64,000 bases of DNA from Pseudonocardia xinjiangensis (GCF_012911925.1 NZ_JAAXKY010000001.1:62001-126000), one strand, 5' to 3'; shown: positions 56,152 through 64,000, counted from the first letter of the stretch. Made by a program: numbers and translations. The notes: generated by a model from the letters alone, not told the origin.

Positions 56152-57167
56152 ATGGGCAAGATCGCATTCGAAGAGGCCTTCAGCGCGGGTGAGGGAATCC
56201 CGGACTACGTCAACCCCGAAAACTTCCTCGACGCCGGGAGCACCGAACCGGACTACGTCAGCCCTGATATCTCCCAGCGCCTGGCAGACCTCGGCGCGGG
56301 ACGGCTGGCGGAGATGGACGCCGCCGGCATCGACTACCTGCTGCTGTCGCTGACCGCGCCCGGCATCCAGGCGATCACCGACCCGAAGCGTGCCGTCACC
56401 CTGGCCCGGCTGGCTAACGACAAAGCCTGCGCGGCCGTGGCGGCCCATCCCACCCGCTTCGGCGGCATGGCCGCCCTGCCCATGCAGGACCCGGCCGCGG
56501 CCGTAACCGAGCTCGAGCGCTGTGTGAACGAGCTCGGGTTTCCGGCGGTCATGCTCAACGGCTTCACCAACATCGGTGACGTCGAGACGGGCTGGTACTA
56601 CGACCACGAGCGCTACCTGCCGTTCTGGAAGCGTGTCGAGGAACTTGGCGTGCCGGTCTACATTCACCCGCGCGACCCCTGCCGGGTGCCTCGGCCGCCT
56701 ACGAGGAGCACCCGGAACTGTTTGGGGCCGTATGGACCTTCACGGTCGAAGGCGCCACCCACGCGCTACGCCTGATGACCAGCGGCCTGTTCGACAAGTT
56801 CCCCGAACTGACGATCATTCTCGGACACCTGGGCGAGACCCTGCCGGCCAATATGTGGCGCATCGAGCATCGCGCGGCCAAAATGGGCAAACTTGTCAAG
56901 GCCCAGAAACCGCTGCGTCACTACTTGCAGAACAACTTCTACGTCACGACCAGCGGCAACTTCCACACTCCGACGCTCAACGCCACCATGGACGAGTTGG
57001 GCTCCGACCGCGTGCTGTTCTCCGCCGACTACCCCTACGAGTCCATGCGTGAGGCCGCCGACTGGTTCGACAACGCCGCCATCAACGAGAACGACCGGGC
57101 CAAGATCGGCTACCTCAACGCCAGGCGCCTGTTCAACCTGCCAGAGAAGATCGGCAAGCAAGCCTGA
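56152..57167 (+). pseudogene. Gamma-resorcylate (2,6-dihydroxybenzoate) decarboxylase-like amidohydrolase, frameshifted
   Basis: The first frame from ATG 56152 gives MGKIAFEEAF, AAGIDYLLLSLTAPGIQAIT, FGGMAALPMQDPAAAVTELE and a metal-binding PVYIHPRDP; it then derails near 56679, where CCCC should be followed by another C. Restoring one base continues as LPGASAAYEEHPELFG, FTVEGATHALRLMTSGLFDK, IILGHLGETLP and LFSADYPYESMREAADWFDN to 57167. Metal ligands of the ACMSD-type amidohydrolases (HP, GHxG, SADYP) are all present after correction. Intact it would decarboxylate a hydroxybenzoate. One base missing: true pseudogene or sequence error. Confidence 0.8.
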
Positions 57168-57280
57168 CAACGGCACGTCTCGGCACCACCGATCACCTGC
57201 CGGTGATCACGCCACCGCCGGGCTCGACCCACGACCGGTGGCAGCAGCGCAGGGCTCATTGATCGACGGAGAACCTCCGG

Positions 57281-57500
57281 TTGGAAGGCGATCGGGCGCT
57301 GCGCCGCACGCTGTTCCGCTCGCGCATCTGGCGACCCGCACTCGTCCGCGCCGGAATGCTCGGGGCGGTGGTGCCCGACGGAGACGCCTACCTCACCCGG
57401 TGGAGCGACACCACCGACAAGCGGCACGGGAGGCAGTTCATCACAGAGCCCGCAGCAACCAAGCACGTCGCGCACGAGCAGGCCGGCGGGCTGGTGTCGG
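57281..57500 (+). pseudogene. Tyrosine integrase remnant, copy 3
   Basis: One open frame reads LRRTLFRSRIWRPALVRAGM, DAYLTRWSDTTDKRHGRQFI and EPAATKHVAHEQAGGL. It matches the central part of the integrase seen at 46836 (TLFRTRIWRPALVRSGLL, EPAAVNHVSRH) almost word for word, but stops just before the catalytic HDLRH box, where copy 1 (43830) begins. N- and C-terminal parts are absent. It lies between the decarboxylase pseudogene and phnF. Confidence 0.7.
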
Positions 57501-57516
57501 CCGAACCGCAACGTTG

Positions 57517-58293
57517 TCAGTCGGACTCCGGCCTCGCCTGCGGCAGGGCATCGGCGGCCGGGTCCCCGTGCTGCACGTCGAGCTCGACCCGATCGGCTGC
57601 AAAGCGTGTGATGTTGTAGAGCAAGGGCGTGGTGTCGGGAAGCGTGTTGAGCGCCCGCACGACGAGCACCATCGATCCGGCGGGAAGCTCGAGCTCGATC
57701 GCTTCGGCAGTGGTTGCCGCGCGCCCGGCGATCGTGGTGGAGGTGCGCACGTAGTCGTGGATGCCGACGGCACGCAGCGCTGCGGTGATCGAGCCGTCGG
57801 GCCCGTAGTGCTCGACGAGGCCGGGCACGCGGTCCGCGACCAGCCACGCGGTCCCCCGCGCGATCGGCAGGCCGTCCACGCACCTCACCACCTCGAGCCG
57901 GAGGGCAGGACGGCCTGCGAGGCGGAGGCGTTCGACGACGTCGGGAGGCGGGTCGGTTTCGATCGCCGACTCGAGCAGCTTCCCGGAGGCGACCGCGCCG
58001 CGCGGCCCCAAGCTGTCGGTCAGGCGGGTGCGCAGGCCGATGCGGTGCACCAGCACGGCGTGCTCCGCCACGAAGGTGCCGCTGCCCCGGCGGGCGACGA
58101 CGAGGTGATCGGCCGCGAGCGCGGCGACGGCCTGCCGCACCGTGTGGCGGTGCACGTCGAACCTGAGGGCGAGCTCCGTCTCCGACGCCAGTTTCGAGCC
58201 GGGGGGCAGTGAGCCGCCGACGATCTCGCCGCGCAGCTCGTCGGCGATCAACCGCCACGCCGAGTAGCCGCTGGGCGATCTCCGCGTACCCAC
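57517..58293 (-). CDS. phnF: PhnF, GntR-family regulator of phosphonate genes
   Basis: 258 residues from GTG 58293. The winged helix SAWRLIADELRGEIVGGSLP, ETELALRFDVHRHTVRQAVA and ARRGSGTFVA is GntR/HutC type; the C-terminal UTRA sensor domain runs from TDSLGPRGAVASGKLL to VVRALNTLPDTTPLLYNITR. It diverges from phnG across about 145 bp that hold a palindrome (58387-58416). It probably represses the C-P lyase operon and responds to a phosphorus-related metabolite. Confidence 0.92.
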   Translation of the reverse strand: MGTRRSPSGYSAWRLIADELRGEIVGGSLPPGSKLASETELALRFDVHRHTVRQAVAALAADHLVVARRGSGTFVAEHAVLVHRIGLRTRLTDSLGPRGAVASGKLLESAIETDPPPDVVERLRLAGRPALRLEVVRCVDGLPIARGTAWLVADRVPGLVEHYGPDGSITAALRAVGIHDYVRTSTTIAGRAATTAEAIELELPAGSMVLVVRALNTLPDTTPLLYNITRFAADRVELDVQHGDPAADALPQARPESD

Positions 58294-58386
58294 TCGGGCA
58301 CCCTACCGACCCCGCCCGACCGTTTCGGTCCGTTCCCGGAGAGTTCACCTCGCCGCGGGCTGTGCGGCGCCAGGGCGGGCTACCGT

Positions 58387-58416
58387 TCAAGTTATCTAGA
58401 TAAGTAGACAACTTGA
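58387..58416. promoter_or_regulatory. PhnF-type operator upstream of phnG
   Basis: TCAAGTT (58387-58393) and AACTTGA (58410-58416) are perfect arms; inside lies the 12-bp palindrome TTATCTAGATAA (58392-58403) and TAGACAAC, a near complement of GTTATCTA. TCTAGA/TAGAC cores are typical of HutC/PhnF-type sites. The AT-rich patch ends 22 bp before the phnG ATG, so a bound repressor would cover the promoter. Confidence 0.75.
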
Positions 58417-58438
58417 CTCCCCGGAAGGGAGGCTGCGG

Positions 58439-58921
58439 ATGCGCGCGACCACCACGGCCGCACCGGCTACCGCTGCCCGGCAGAAGTGGATGCGGACGCT
58501 CGCGCTCGCCGAACCTGCCGACCTCGCGGCGGCCTGGCAGGACTGGCAGCCCAAACCCGAGGTGCGCCGGATCCGTGGCCCGGAGATCGGGCTGGTGATG
58601 GTGCGAGGCCGGATCGACGCGGGCGGTGCGCGGTTCAACCTGGGCGAGGCCACCGTCGCCCGGGCCACCGTGCATCTGCACGGCGAGGCCCTTCGATCCG
58701 ACGTGCTCGGCATCTCCTACGTGCTCGGGACCGACCTCGAGCACGCGGAGCTGGCGGCGGTCTTCGACGGCCTGCTGGTCGACCCCGACCTGCACGACCG
58801 GGTACTGGCCGAGGTCGTCGCACCGCTGGCGCGCACCCAGGCCGAACGCGACGAGCGCCGTCGCCGCGACGCCCGCAGCACCCGTGTGGACTTCTTCACC
58901 GTCGCACGGGAACACGCGTGA
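58439..58921 (+). CDS. phnG: PhnG, C-P lyase core subunit
   Basis: 160 residues from ATG 58439 with GGAAGGGAGG upstream. PhnG features: ARQKWMRTLALAEPADL at the start, EIGLVMVRGRIDAGGARFNL then GEATVARATVHL in the middle, and LDPDLHDRVLAEV-like sequence near the end. Core subunit of the PhnGHIJ complex that attaches methylphosphonate to ribose triphosphate. Its stop overlaps phnH (GTGA). Confidence 0.95.
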   Translation: MRATTTAAPATAARQKWMRTLALAEPADLAAAWQDWQPKPEVRRIRGPEIGLVMVRGRIDAGGARFNLGEATVARATVHLHGEALRSDVLGISYVLGTDLEHAELAAVFDGLLVDPDLHDRVLAEVVAPLARTQAERDERRRRDARSTRVDFFTVAREHA

Positions 58922-59592
58922 CCGGCCCGGCGGGCGCGCCCGCCATTCCGGCCCCCGGGTTCGCCGACCCGACCCGCGACGCCCAGCGCGCGTTCCGGGC
59001 CGTGCTCGACGCGCTCGCGCATCCCACGCGCTCCTACCCGCTGAGCGGTCCCGCCCGCTCGCCGGCGGCGCTGGGCCGCGGCCTCGCCGCTGTGGCGCTG
59101 ACCCTGCTCGACGAGGACTGCTCCACCTGGCTCGGGGGCAGCCTCGGCGCCGACGCGGAGTGCGCCGCCTGGCTGGGCTTCCACACCGGGACGCGGCTCG
59201 TCGCGGAGCCGGCCGACGCGCAGTTCGTCCTCGCCGATCCACGCTCGCTGCCCCCACTGGCCCAGCTCCGGCGCGGCACCGACGAGGCACCGCACCGCTC
59301 GGCCACCGTCCTGCTCGACGTCCGCGGATGCACCGGCACGGCCCGGTTCCGTGCGGCAGGCCCCGGCATCGACGGCGCGACCGGTTTCGCCGCCCCGTGG
59401 GCCGACGCGGAGTTCCTCCCGCAGTGGACCGCGAACACCGCGACCTTCCCCCGCGGCGTCGATCTCCTGCTGGTCGACGAGGACGCCATCGCCGCACTGC
59501 CGCGCACCACCCGACTGCACGCCGTCGGCCCCGCACCGATCGGTTCCGCGTCAGCTCCTCCCACATCAACCCGTCCCGCACAGGAGGCATGA
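58918..59592 (+). CDS. phnH: PhnH, C-P lyase core subunit
   Basis: 224 residues from GTG 58918. Recognisable parts are GFADPTRDAQRAFRAVLDAL, PTRSYPLSGPARSPAALGR, ALTLLDEDCSTWLGGSLG and the C-terminal DAEFLPQWTANTATFPRGVD. PhnH is a PLP-transferase-fold subunit without PLP, part of the core complex. The last 20 residues are rich in Ala, Ser and Pro. The phnI ATG follows one base after its stop. Confidence 0.94.
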   Translation: MTGPAGAPAIPAPGFADPTRDAQRAFRAVLDALAHPTRSYPLSGPARSPAALGRGLAAVALTLLDEDCSTWLGGSLGADAECAAWLGFHTGTRLVAEPADAQFVLADPRSLPPLAQLRRGTDEAPHRSATVLLDVRGCTGTARFRAAGPGIDGATGFAAPWADAEFLPQWTANTATFPRGVDLLLVDEDAIAALPRTTRLHAVGPAPIGSASAPPTSTRPAQEA

Positions 59593-59593
59593 C

Positions 59594-60673
59594 ATGTACG
59601 TCGCCGTGAAGGGCGGGGAGCGCGCCATCGCGAACGCGCACGCGCTCCTGGCCGAGCAGGGCCGCGGTCACCCGCACCTGCCCGTGGTCGACCCGGCGCA
59701 GGTCGAGGGCCAGTTCGGGGTCCTCGTCTCCCGGGTCATGACCGAGGGCTCGCTCTACGACCCGGAACTCGCGGCACGCGCGCTGCTGCAGGCGCAGGGT
59801 GACGTCCTCGAGGCCGTCACCCTGGTGCGCTCCTACCGCACCACCTTGCCGCGCTTCGGTTACACCTGCGCCATCGACACGTCCGGACTGGCGCCGCAGC
59901 GGCGCATCTCCGCCACTTTCAAGGATCTTCCCGGCGGGCAGCAGCTCGGAGCGACGTTCGACTACACGCACCGGCTGTTCTCCGCCGCCGGTGCGGCCAC
60001 TCCCGATCGGCGCGTGTCCGACGGGGTCGATGGCGAGGATCAGGCCATGCCCCGCGTGGCCGATCTGCTGGGCGCCGGCGCGCTGATCGAACCGGATGCC
60101 CACCCCGACCAGGACGCGACGCAGCCGGGCGACCTCACCCGCGAGCCGCCGGTCTTCCCGATGAGCCGGGCGGAGCGGCTCCAGGCGCTGGCGCGCGGCG
60201 ACGAGGGCTTCCTGCTCGGCCTCGCCTACTCGAGCCAGCGCGGTTTCGGCAACACCCACCCCTTCGCCGGGGAGGTCCGGGTGGGCGAGGTGGAGGTCGA
60301 GTTCGACGCTCCCGAGTTGGGCTTCGGCGTTCCACTGGGGCGCATCGAGATCACCGAGTGCCAGATGGTCAACCAGTTCACCGGCAGCGCCGAGACGCCC
60401 GCGCAGTTCACCCGCGGCTACGGCCTCGCCTTCGGCCGCAGCGAGCGCAAGGTGATGTCGATGTCGATCGTCGACCGGGCGCTGCGCAGTGCGGAGTTCG
60501 ACGAGCGCGTCGTCTCCCCGGTCCAGGACGAGGAGTTCGTCATCAGCCACAGCGACAACGTGCAGGCCACCGGATTCGTGGAGCACCTGAAGCTGCCGCA
60601 CTACGTCGACTTCCAGGCCGAGCTGATGCTGGTCCGCCGTCTGAACGAGGAGTTCAAGGAGTCGCGCGCATGA
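59594..60673 (+). CDS. phnI: PhnI, C-P lyase nucleosidase subunit
   Basis: 359 residues from ATG 59594. Begins MYVAVKGGERAIANAHALLA; conserved QVEGQFGVLVSRVMTEGSLY, EAVTLVRSYRTTLPRFGYT, LLGLAYSSQRGFGNTHPFAG and the C-terminal DFQAELMLVRRLNEEF. PhnI displaces adenine from ATP to attach the phosphonate at ribose C1. Coupled to phnJ by ATGA overlap. Confidence 0.96.
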   Translation: MYVAVKGGERAIANAHALLAEQGRGHPHLPVVDPAQVEGQFGVLVSRVMTEGSLYDPELAARALLQAQGDVLEAVTLVRSYRTTLPRFGYTCAIDTSGLAPQRRISATFKDLPGGQQLGATFDYTHRLFSAAGAATPDRRVSDGVDGEDQAMPRVADLLGAGALIEPDAHPDQDATQPGDLTREPPVFPMSRAERLQALARGDEGFLLGLAYSSQRGFGNTHPFAGEVRVGEVEVEFDAPELGFGVPLGRIEITECQMVNQFTGSAETPAQFTRGYGLAFGRSERKVMSMSIVDRALRSAEFDERVVSPVQDEEFVISHSDNVQATGFVEHLKLPHYVDFQAELMLVRRLNEEFKESRA

Positions 60674-61590
60674 CCGCCGATCTGATCGGCTACAACGTCG
60701 GCTACCTCGACGAGCAGACCAAACGGATGATCCGCAGGGCCCTGCTGAAGGCCGTCGCGATCCCCGGCTTCCAGGTGCCGTTCGCCAGCCGCGAGGTGCC
60801 GATGCCGCGCGGCTGGGGCACCGGAGGCGTGCAGGTCACGGCCGCCATCATCGGCGAGCAGGACGTCCTCAAGGTCATCGACCAGGGCGCGGACGACACG
60901 ACGAACGCCGTCTCGATCCGGAACTTCTTCAGGTCCGTCGCCCACGTAGAGACCACGACGCGAACCGACGAGGCGACCATCATCCAGACCCGCCATCGCA
61001 TCCCCGAAACCCCGCTGGCAGAGGGACAGGTGATCGTCTACCAGGTGCCGATGCCCGAGCCGCTCCGGTTCCTCGAACCGCGCGAGACGGAGACCCGCCG
61101 CCTGCACGCGCTCGAGGAGTACGGGCTCATGTTCGTCAAGCTCTACGAGGACATCGCCCGCTTCGGGCACATCGCCAAGACCTACGACTACCCGGTGCTC
61201 GTCGGCGGCCGCTACCTGATGGCGCCGTCACCGATCCCGAGCTTCGACAACCCCAAGATGCACATGAACCCGGCGCTGCAGCTGTTCGGTGCCGGCCGCG
61301 AGAAGCGCATCTACGCCGTGCCCCCGTTCACGAGCGTCGAGAGCCTCGGCTTCGAGGACTTCCCCTTCGAGCCGCAGCGGTTCGACGATCCCTGCGCGAT
61401 CTGCGGCGCGACCGGCGGCTACCTCGACGAGGTCATCACCGACGACGCCGGGGGCTCGATGTTCGTCTGCTCCGACACCGACCACTGCGAGCGGACCGCG
61501 GCTGCGCCGAACGACACCACGTCGACCGCCACCACGTCGACCACCACAAGGCCGAACCCCGCCACGCCGAACACGAAGGCGATCGCATGA
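60670..61590 (+). CDS. phnJ: PhnJ, carbon-phosphorus lyase (radical SAM-like)
   Basis: 306 residues from ATG 60670. The iron-sulfur/thiyl cysteines are Cys242, Cys245, Cys267 and Cys273 in DPCAICGA and FVCSDTDHC: spacing C-x2-C-x21-C-x5-C, as in E. coli PhnJ. Other blocks: IGYNVGYLDEQTKRMIRRA, PMPRGWGTGGVQVTAAIIGE, TRHRIPETPLAEGQVIVYQV and KTYDYPVLVGGRYLMAPSPI. It cleaves the C-P bond of ribose methylphosphonate, releasing methane from methylphosphonate. A Thr/Pro/Asn tail of about 30 residues is an extra. Confidence 0.97.
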   Translation: MTADLIGYNVGYLDEQTKRMIRRALLKAVAIPGFQVPFASREVPMPRGWGTGGVQVTAAIIGEQDVLKVIDQGADDTTNAVSIRNFFRSVAHVETTTRTDEATIIQTRHRIPETPLAEGQVIVYQVPMPEPLRFLEPRETETRRLHALEEYGLMFVKLYEDIARFGHIAKTYDYPVLVGGRYLMAPSPIPSFDNPKMHMNPALQLFGAGREKRIYAVPPFTSVESLGFEDFPFEPQRFDDPCAICGATGGYLDEVITDDAGGSMFVCSDTDHCERTAAAPNDTTSTATTSTTTRPNPATPNTKAIA

Positions 61591-62366
61591 CCGACGAACG
61601 TCCGCTGTTGGAGGTGCGTGGCGCCGGCCACCGCTACGGCCTGCGGTACGGATGCCGGGACGTGGACTTCGATCTCTGGCCGGGCGAGGTGCTCGCCGTC
61701 GTGGGCGAGTCGGGATCGGGCAAGTCGACGCTGCTCGGCACGCTGTCGCAGCGGCTCGAGCTGACCGAGGGGAACATCCGCTACCGCATGGCCGACGGCC
61801 TGCCGGTCGAGCTCGCGGGGTTGTCGGAGAGCTCCGTGCGGCGGCTGTGGCGCAGCGAGTGGGGCTTCGTGCACCAGGATCCGGCCGACGGCCTGCGTAT
61901 GCACGTCAGCGCGGGCGGCAACGTCGGCGAGCCGCTGATGGCCAACGGCTGGCGCCACTACGGCCGCATCCGCGAGACCGCGGCCCAGTGGCTCGAGCGC
62001 GTCGAGATCCCCGCCGACCGGATCGACGACCACCCGTCGACCTTCTCCGGGGGCATGCGGCAGCGGCTGCAGATCGCCCGCAACCTGGTGGTCTCACCGC
62101 GGCTGGTGTTCATGGACGAGCCGACCAGCGGCCTGGACGTGTCGGTGCAGGCGCGCCTGCTCGACCTGATCCGCAGCCTGGTCTCCGACCTCGGCCTCGC
62201 GGTCGTCGTCGTCACCCACGACCTCGCCGTCGCGCGGCTCATCTCGCACCGCACGCTCGTCATGAAGGACGGCCGCGTCATCGAGTCCGGTCTCACCGAT
62301 CGCGTGCTCGACGATCCGCACGCCGCGTACACGCAGCTGCTCGTCTCCTCGGTCCTGCAAGGGTGA
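61587..62366 (+). CDS. phnK: PhnK, C-P lyase ATP-binding subunit
   Basis: 259 residues from ATG 61587 (ATGA overlap). Walker A GESGSGKSTLLGTLS, Q-loop SEWGFVHQDPADGLRM, signature SGGMRQRLQIARNLV and Walker B RLVFMDEPTSGLDVS, H-loop VVVVTHDLAVARL. PhnK is an ABC-type ATPase that binds PhnJ and opens the core complex; it is not a transport ATPase. Confidence 0.95.
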   Translation: MTDERPLLEVRGAGHRYGLRYGCRDVDFDLWPGEVLAVVGESGSGKSTLLGTLSQRLELTEGNIRYRMADGLPVELAGLSESSVRRLWRSEWGFVHQDPADGLRMHVSAGGNVGEPLMANGWRHYGRIRETAAQWLERVEIPADRIDDHPSTFSGGMRQRLQIARNLVVSPRLVFMDEPTSGLDVSVQARLLDLIRSLVSDLGLAVVVVTHDLAVARLISHRTLVMKDGRVIESGLTDRVLDDPHAAYTQLLVSSVLQG

Positions 62367-62374
62367 TCCGCCAC

Positions 62375-63094
62375 ATGAACCGACAGACGCCGATCCTGGC
62401 CGTCTCCGCGATCGACAAGACCTTCACCATGCACCTGCAGGGCGGGCAGCGGCTCGCCGTGCTCGAGCGCCTCGAGTTCGAGGTGTTCCCCGGCGAATGC
62501 GTCGTCCTCGGCGGCCCCTCGGGTGCCGGCAAGAGCACGATCCTCAAGCTGGTCTACGGCAACTACGCCGCCGACCGTGGCCGGATCGTGCTCGGCGCGG
62601 GCACGGGCGCGGTCGACATCGCCGCCGCGGACCCGCGGTCCGTGCTCGCGGCCCGGCGCCACACCATGGGCTACGTCAGCCAGTTCTTGCGTTGCGTACC
62701 CCGGGTCCCCGCGCTGCAGGTCGTCGCCGAGCCGCTCGTCGAGCGCGGCGTCGCACCCGACGAGGCGCGCGAGCGCGCCGCGGACTTGCTGACGCGCCTG
62801 TCGATACCGCCGCGCCTGTGGTCACTGCCCCCGGCGACGTTCTCGGGCGGCGAGCAACAGCGCGTCAACATCGCCCGCGGCTTCCTGCCCGAGCTTCCGC
62901 TGCTGCTCCTCGACGAGCCCACGGCGTCGCTCGACGCCCGCAACCGGGACGCCGTGATCGAGCTGATCCGAGAGAAGCGCAGCCGGGGCGTCGGCATGCT
63001 CGGCATCTTCCACGACGTGCAGGTCCGCACCGCCGTCGCCGATCGGGTCCTCGATGTCGAGGCCTTGGCGCCAGGCGCCGGGGCCGCAGCATGA
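62375..63094 (+). CDS. phnL: PhnL, C-P lyase ATP-binding subunit
   Basis: 239 residues from ATG 62375 (AAGGG 11 bases upstream); a GTG at 62363 overlapping the phnK stop is also possible. Walker A GGPSGAGKSTILKLVYG, Q-loop GYVSQFLRCVPRVPALQ, signature FSGGEQQRVNIARGFLP, Walker B LLLLDEPTASLDA, H-loop LGIFHDVQVR. PhnL is the second ABC-type ATPase of the pathway, assisting the core complex. Confidence 0.95.
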   Translation: MNRQTPILAVSAIDKTFTMHLQGGQRLAVLERLEFEVFPGECVVLGGPSGAGKSTILKLVYGNYAADRGRIVLGAGTGAVDIAAADPRSVLAARRHTMGYVSQFLRCVPRVPALQVVAEPLVERGVAPDEARERAADLLTRLSIPPRLWSLPPATFSGGEQQRVNIARGFLPELPLLLLDEPTASLDARNRDAVIELIREKRSRGVGMLGIFHDVQVRTAVADRVLDVEALAPGAGAAA

Positions 63095-63849
63095 CGGCCC
63101 GGTTCGCGATCTACGCCGCACCCGGCACCGGGTCGGCCGACGCCGCCGCGGTCCGCCTGCGCGAGCAGGCGGAGTCCTGGCTCGGCCGCCGCATGGACGG
63201 GACCCGCCCGGATCCCCGGCTGCCGAGCGGCTGGACACGCGCGGCCGTCGACGAGATCACCGTCAACGCCCGGCGCTACGGTTTCCACGGCACCCTCAAG
63301 GCCCCGTTCCGGCTGGCCGAAGGCCGCTCGGTCGAGCAGCTGGAGCAGGATCTCGAACGGTTCGCCCGGACGGGCCGCCCCATCGCACTCCCGCAACTGC
63401 GCCTGCATCGCATGGACGGCTTCTTCGCCCTGGTGCCGGGCGCCGACGCACCGGAGCTGCACGAGCTCGCCGCGGCACTCGTGACCGGATTCGACGCCTA
63501 CCGCGCGCCCGCCACGGCGACCGAGATCGCCCGCCGCAACCCCGACGCGCTGACCCCGCGGCGGCGCCGGATGCTCGAGACCTGGGGGTATCCGTACGTG
63601 CTCGACGAGTTCCGCTTCCACCTGACGCTCACCGACCGGATCCCGCCCGACCGGCACGGCCAGGTGCACGACGCGCTGGCCGCCTGGTTCGCCGACTGCC
63701 TCGGCCGGACGATCGCCGTGGACGCGCTCACCCTCTGCACCCAGCCCACGCCGGGCGCGCCGTTCCGGCTGCACTCGGTGCACCCGCTTCGACGCCCTGC
63801 CGACCGTCCCCGCGCCTGCGCCGCGGCCGCCCACGAAGGAACCCGATGA
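63091..63849 (+). CDS. DUF1045 family (2H phosphoesterase-like) phosphonate-operon protein
   Basis: 252 residues from ATG 63091, overlapping phnL (ATGA). DUF1045 features: ARFAIYAAPGTGSADAAAVR, the first HxT-type motif in RRYGFHGTLKAPFRLAEG, HRMDGFFALVPG and the second in EFRFHLTLTDRIPPDRHGQV. Two H-x-T/S motifs (HGT, HLT) mark the 2H phosphoesterase fold. Members lie in phn operons and may act on a cyclic phosphate intermediate such as PRcP, in place of PhnP (inference). Confidence 0.88.
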   Translation: MTARFAIYAAPGTGSADAAAVRLREQAESWLGRRMDGTRPDPRLPSGWTRAAVDEITVNARRYGFHGTLKAPFRLAEGRSVEQLEQDLERFARTGRPIALPQLRLHRMDGFFALVPGADAPELHELAAALVTGFDAYRAPATATEIARRNPDALTPRRRRMLETWGYPYVLDEFRFHLTLTDRIPPDRHGQVHDALAAWFADCLGRTIAVDALTLCTQPTPGAPFRLHSVHPLRRPADRPRACAAAAHEGTR

Positions 63850-64000
63850 GTCGCGAGACCGTCCTCGGCAACGCCCGCATCGTCCTGGACGACGAGATCC
63901 TGCACGGGTCCGTCCACATCCGCGACGGCGAGATCGCCGACATCACGGCCGGCCCGGCCGCAGGCGAGGACCTCGACGGTGATCTGCTGATCCCCGGCCT
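63846..64000 (+). CDS. phnM: PhnM, ribose 1-methylphosphonate 5-triphosphate diphosphatase (partial)
   Basis: First 51 codons from ATG 63846 (ATGA overlap), cut by the window edge. SRETVLGNARIVLDDEILHG, VHIRDGEIADITAGPAAG and DLLIPGL match the start of PhnM, an amidohydrolase-fold enzyme that removes pyrophosphate from the triphosphate intermediate before PhnJ acts. The metal site (HxH) would follow just downstream of the edge. Confidence 0.9.
   Translation, partial: MSRETVLGNARIVLDDEILHGSVHIRDGEIADITAGPAAGEDLDGDLLIPG

Noticed and set aside
57110-60601. 1163-residue minus-strand ORF across phnF-phnI
   Set aside because: Antisense of phnGHI and out of frame with phnF; no domain is recognisable.

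Overview
The window is very GC-rich actinobacterial DNA with many GTG starts and ATGA/GTGA overlaps between operon genes. Gene content (fused SecDF, ThyA-FolA, VanR/VanS-like regulators, LacI-controlled sugar ABC systems, NarL-type two-component system, C-P lyase) and integrase style suggest a soil actinomycete. Pseudonocardiaceae, perhaps Pseudonocardia, is my inference and is not proven by a marker gene.

Layout. 0-1.1 kb: biotin-dependent acyl-CoA carboxylase beta subunit (leaves the left edge), overlapped by the last codons of a deleted acyl-CoA synthetase. 1.3-3.2 kb: MauE-like membrane protein plus DsbA-like thiol oxidoreductase, then a DUF1348 protein. 3.2-4.7 kb: ABC-ATPase remnant, structured 72-bp repeats, a winged-helix regulator/membrane-protein pair behind a nested inverted repeat, and an SPFH remnant. 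4.8-8.2 kb: small exported protein, fused SecDF, broken acyltransferase. 8.2-9.1 kb: arylamine N-acetyltransferase. 9.3-16.2 kb: beta-galactoside locus (LacI, lipoprotein binding protein, two permeases, GH2 beta-galactosidase) with a clear promoter and tandem palindromic operator. 16.3-21 kb: mostly regulators, small enzymes and broken hydrolases. 21-25.5 kb: molybdenum hydroxylase (FAD, 2Fe-2S and Mo subunits) with a MarR regulator and a promoter-overlapping operator. 25.6-31 kb: Mak_N_cap-like protein, O-methyltransferase, quinone oxidoreductase/TetR pair, GNAT, folA-thyA, lipoprotein.

31-36.7 kb is a decayed resistance-type region: an intact FtsX-like permease whose ATPase has lost Walker A and is joined to a truncated vanY, then a twice-frameshifted vanR and an intact vanS; no vanHAX is present. 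36.9-40.5 kb: complete MacB-like ATPase, permease and HlyD-type adaptor. 40.6-43.8 kb: phytase-like esterase, DHFR-like and PNPOx-like proteins. 43.8-47.7 kb is a mobile-element graveyard: integrase, IS3 and IS5 remnants, a lower-GC secreted protein and a tRNA-Val 3' half that looks like an attachment site. 47.7-51.2 kb: ribose-type ABC importer. 51.4-55.8 kb: VanZ/RDD protein, acetyltransferase-like membrane protein, NarL-type histidine kinase and regulator. 56.2-57.5 kb: frameshifted resorcylate-decarboxylase-like gene and a third integrase remnant. 57.5-64 kb: PhnF and the phnGHIJKL-DUF1045-phnM C-P lyase operon, running off the right edge.

The most striking overall property is decay. I count over a dozen truncated, fused or frameshifted genes beside intact operons, three from the same integrase family. 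Single-base frameshifts could be assembly errors, but the truncations and fusions cannot all be.
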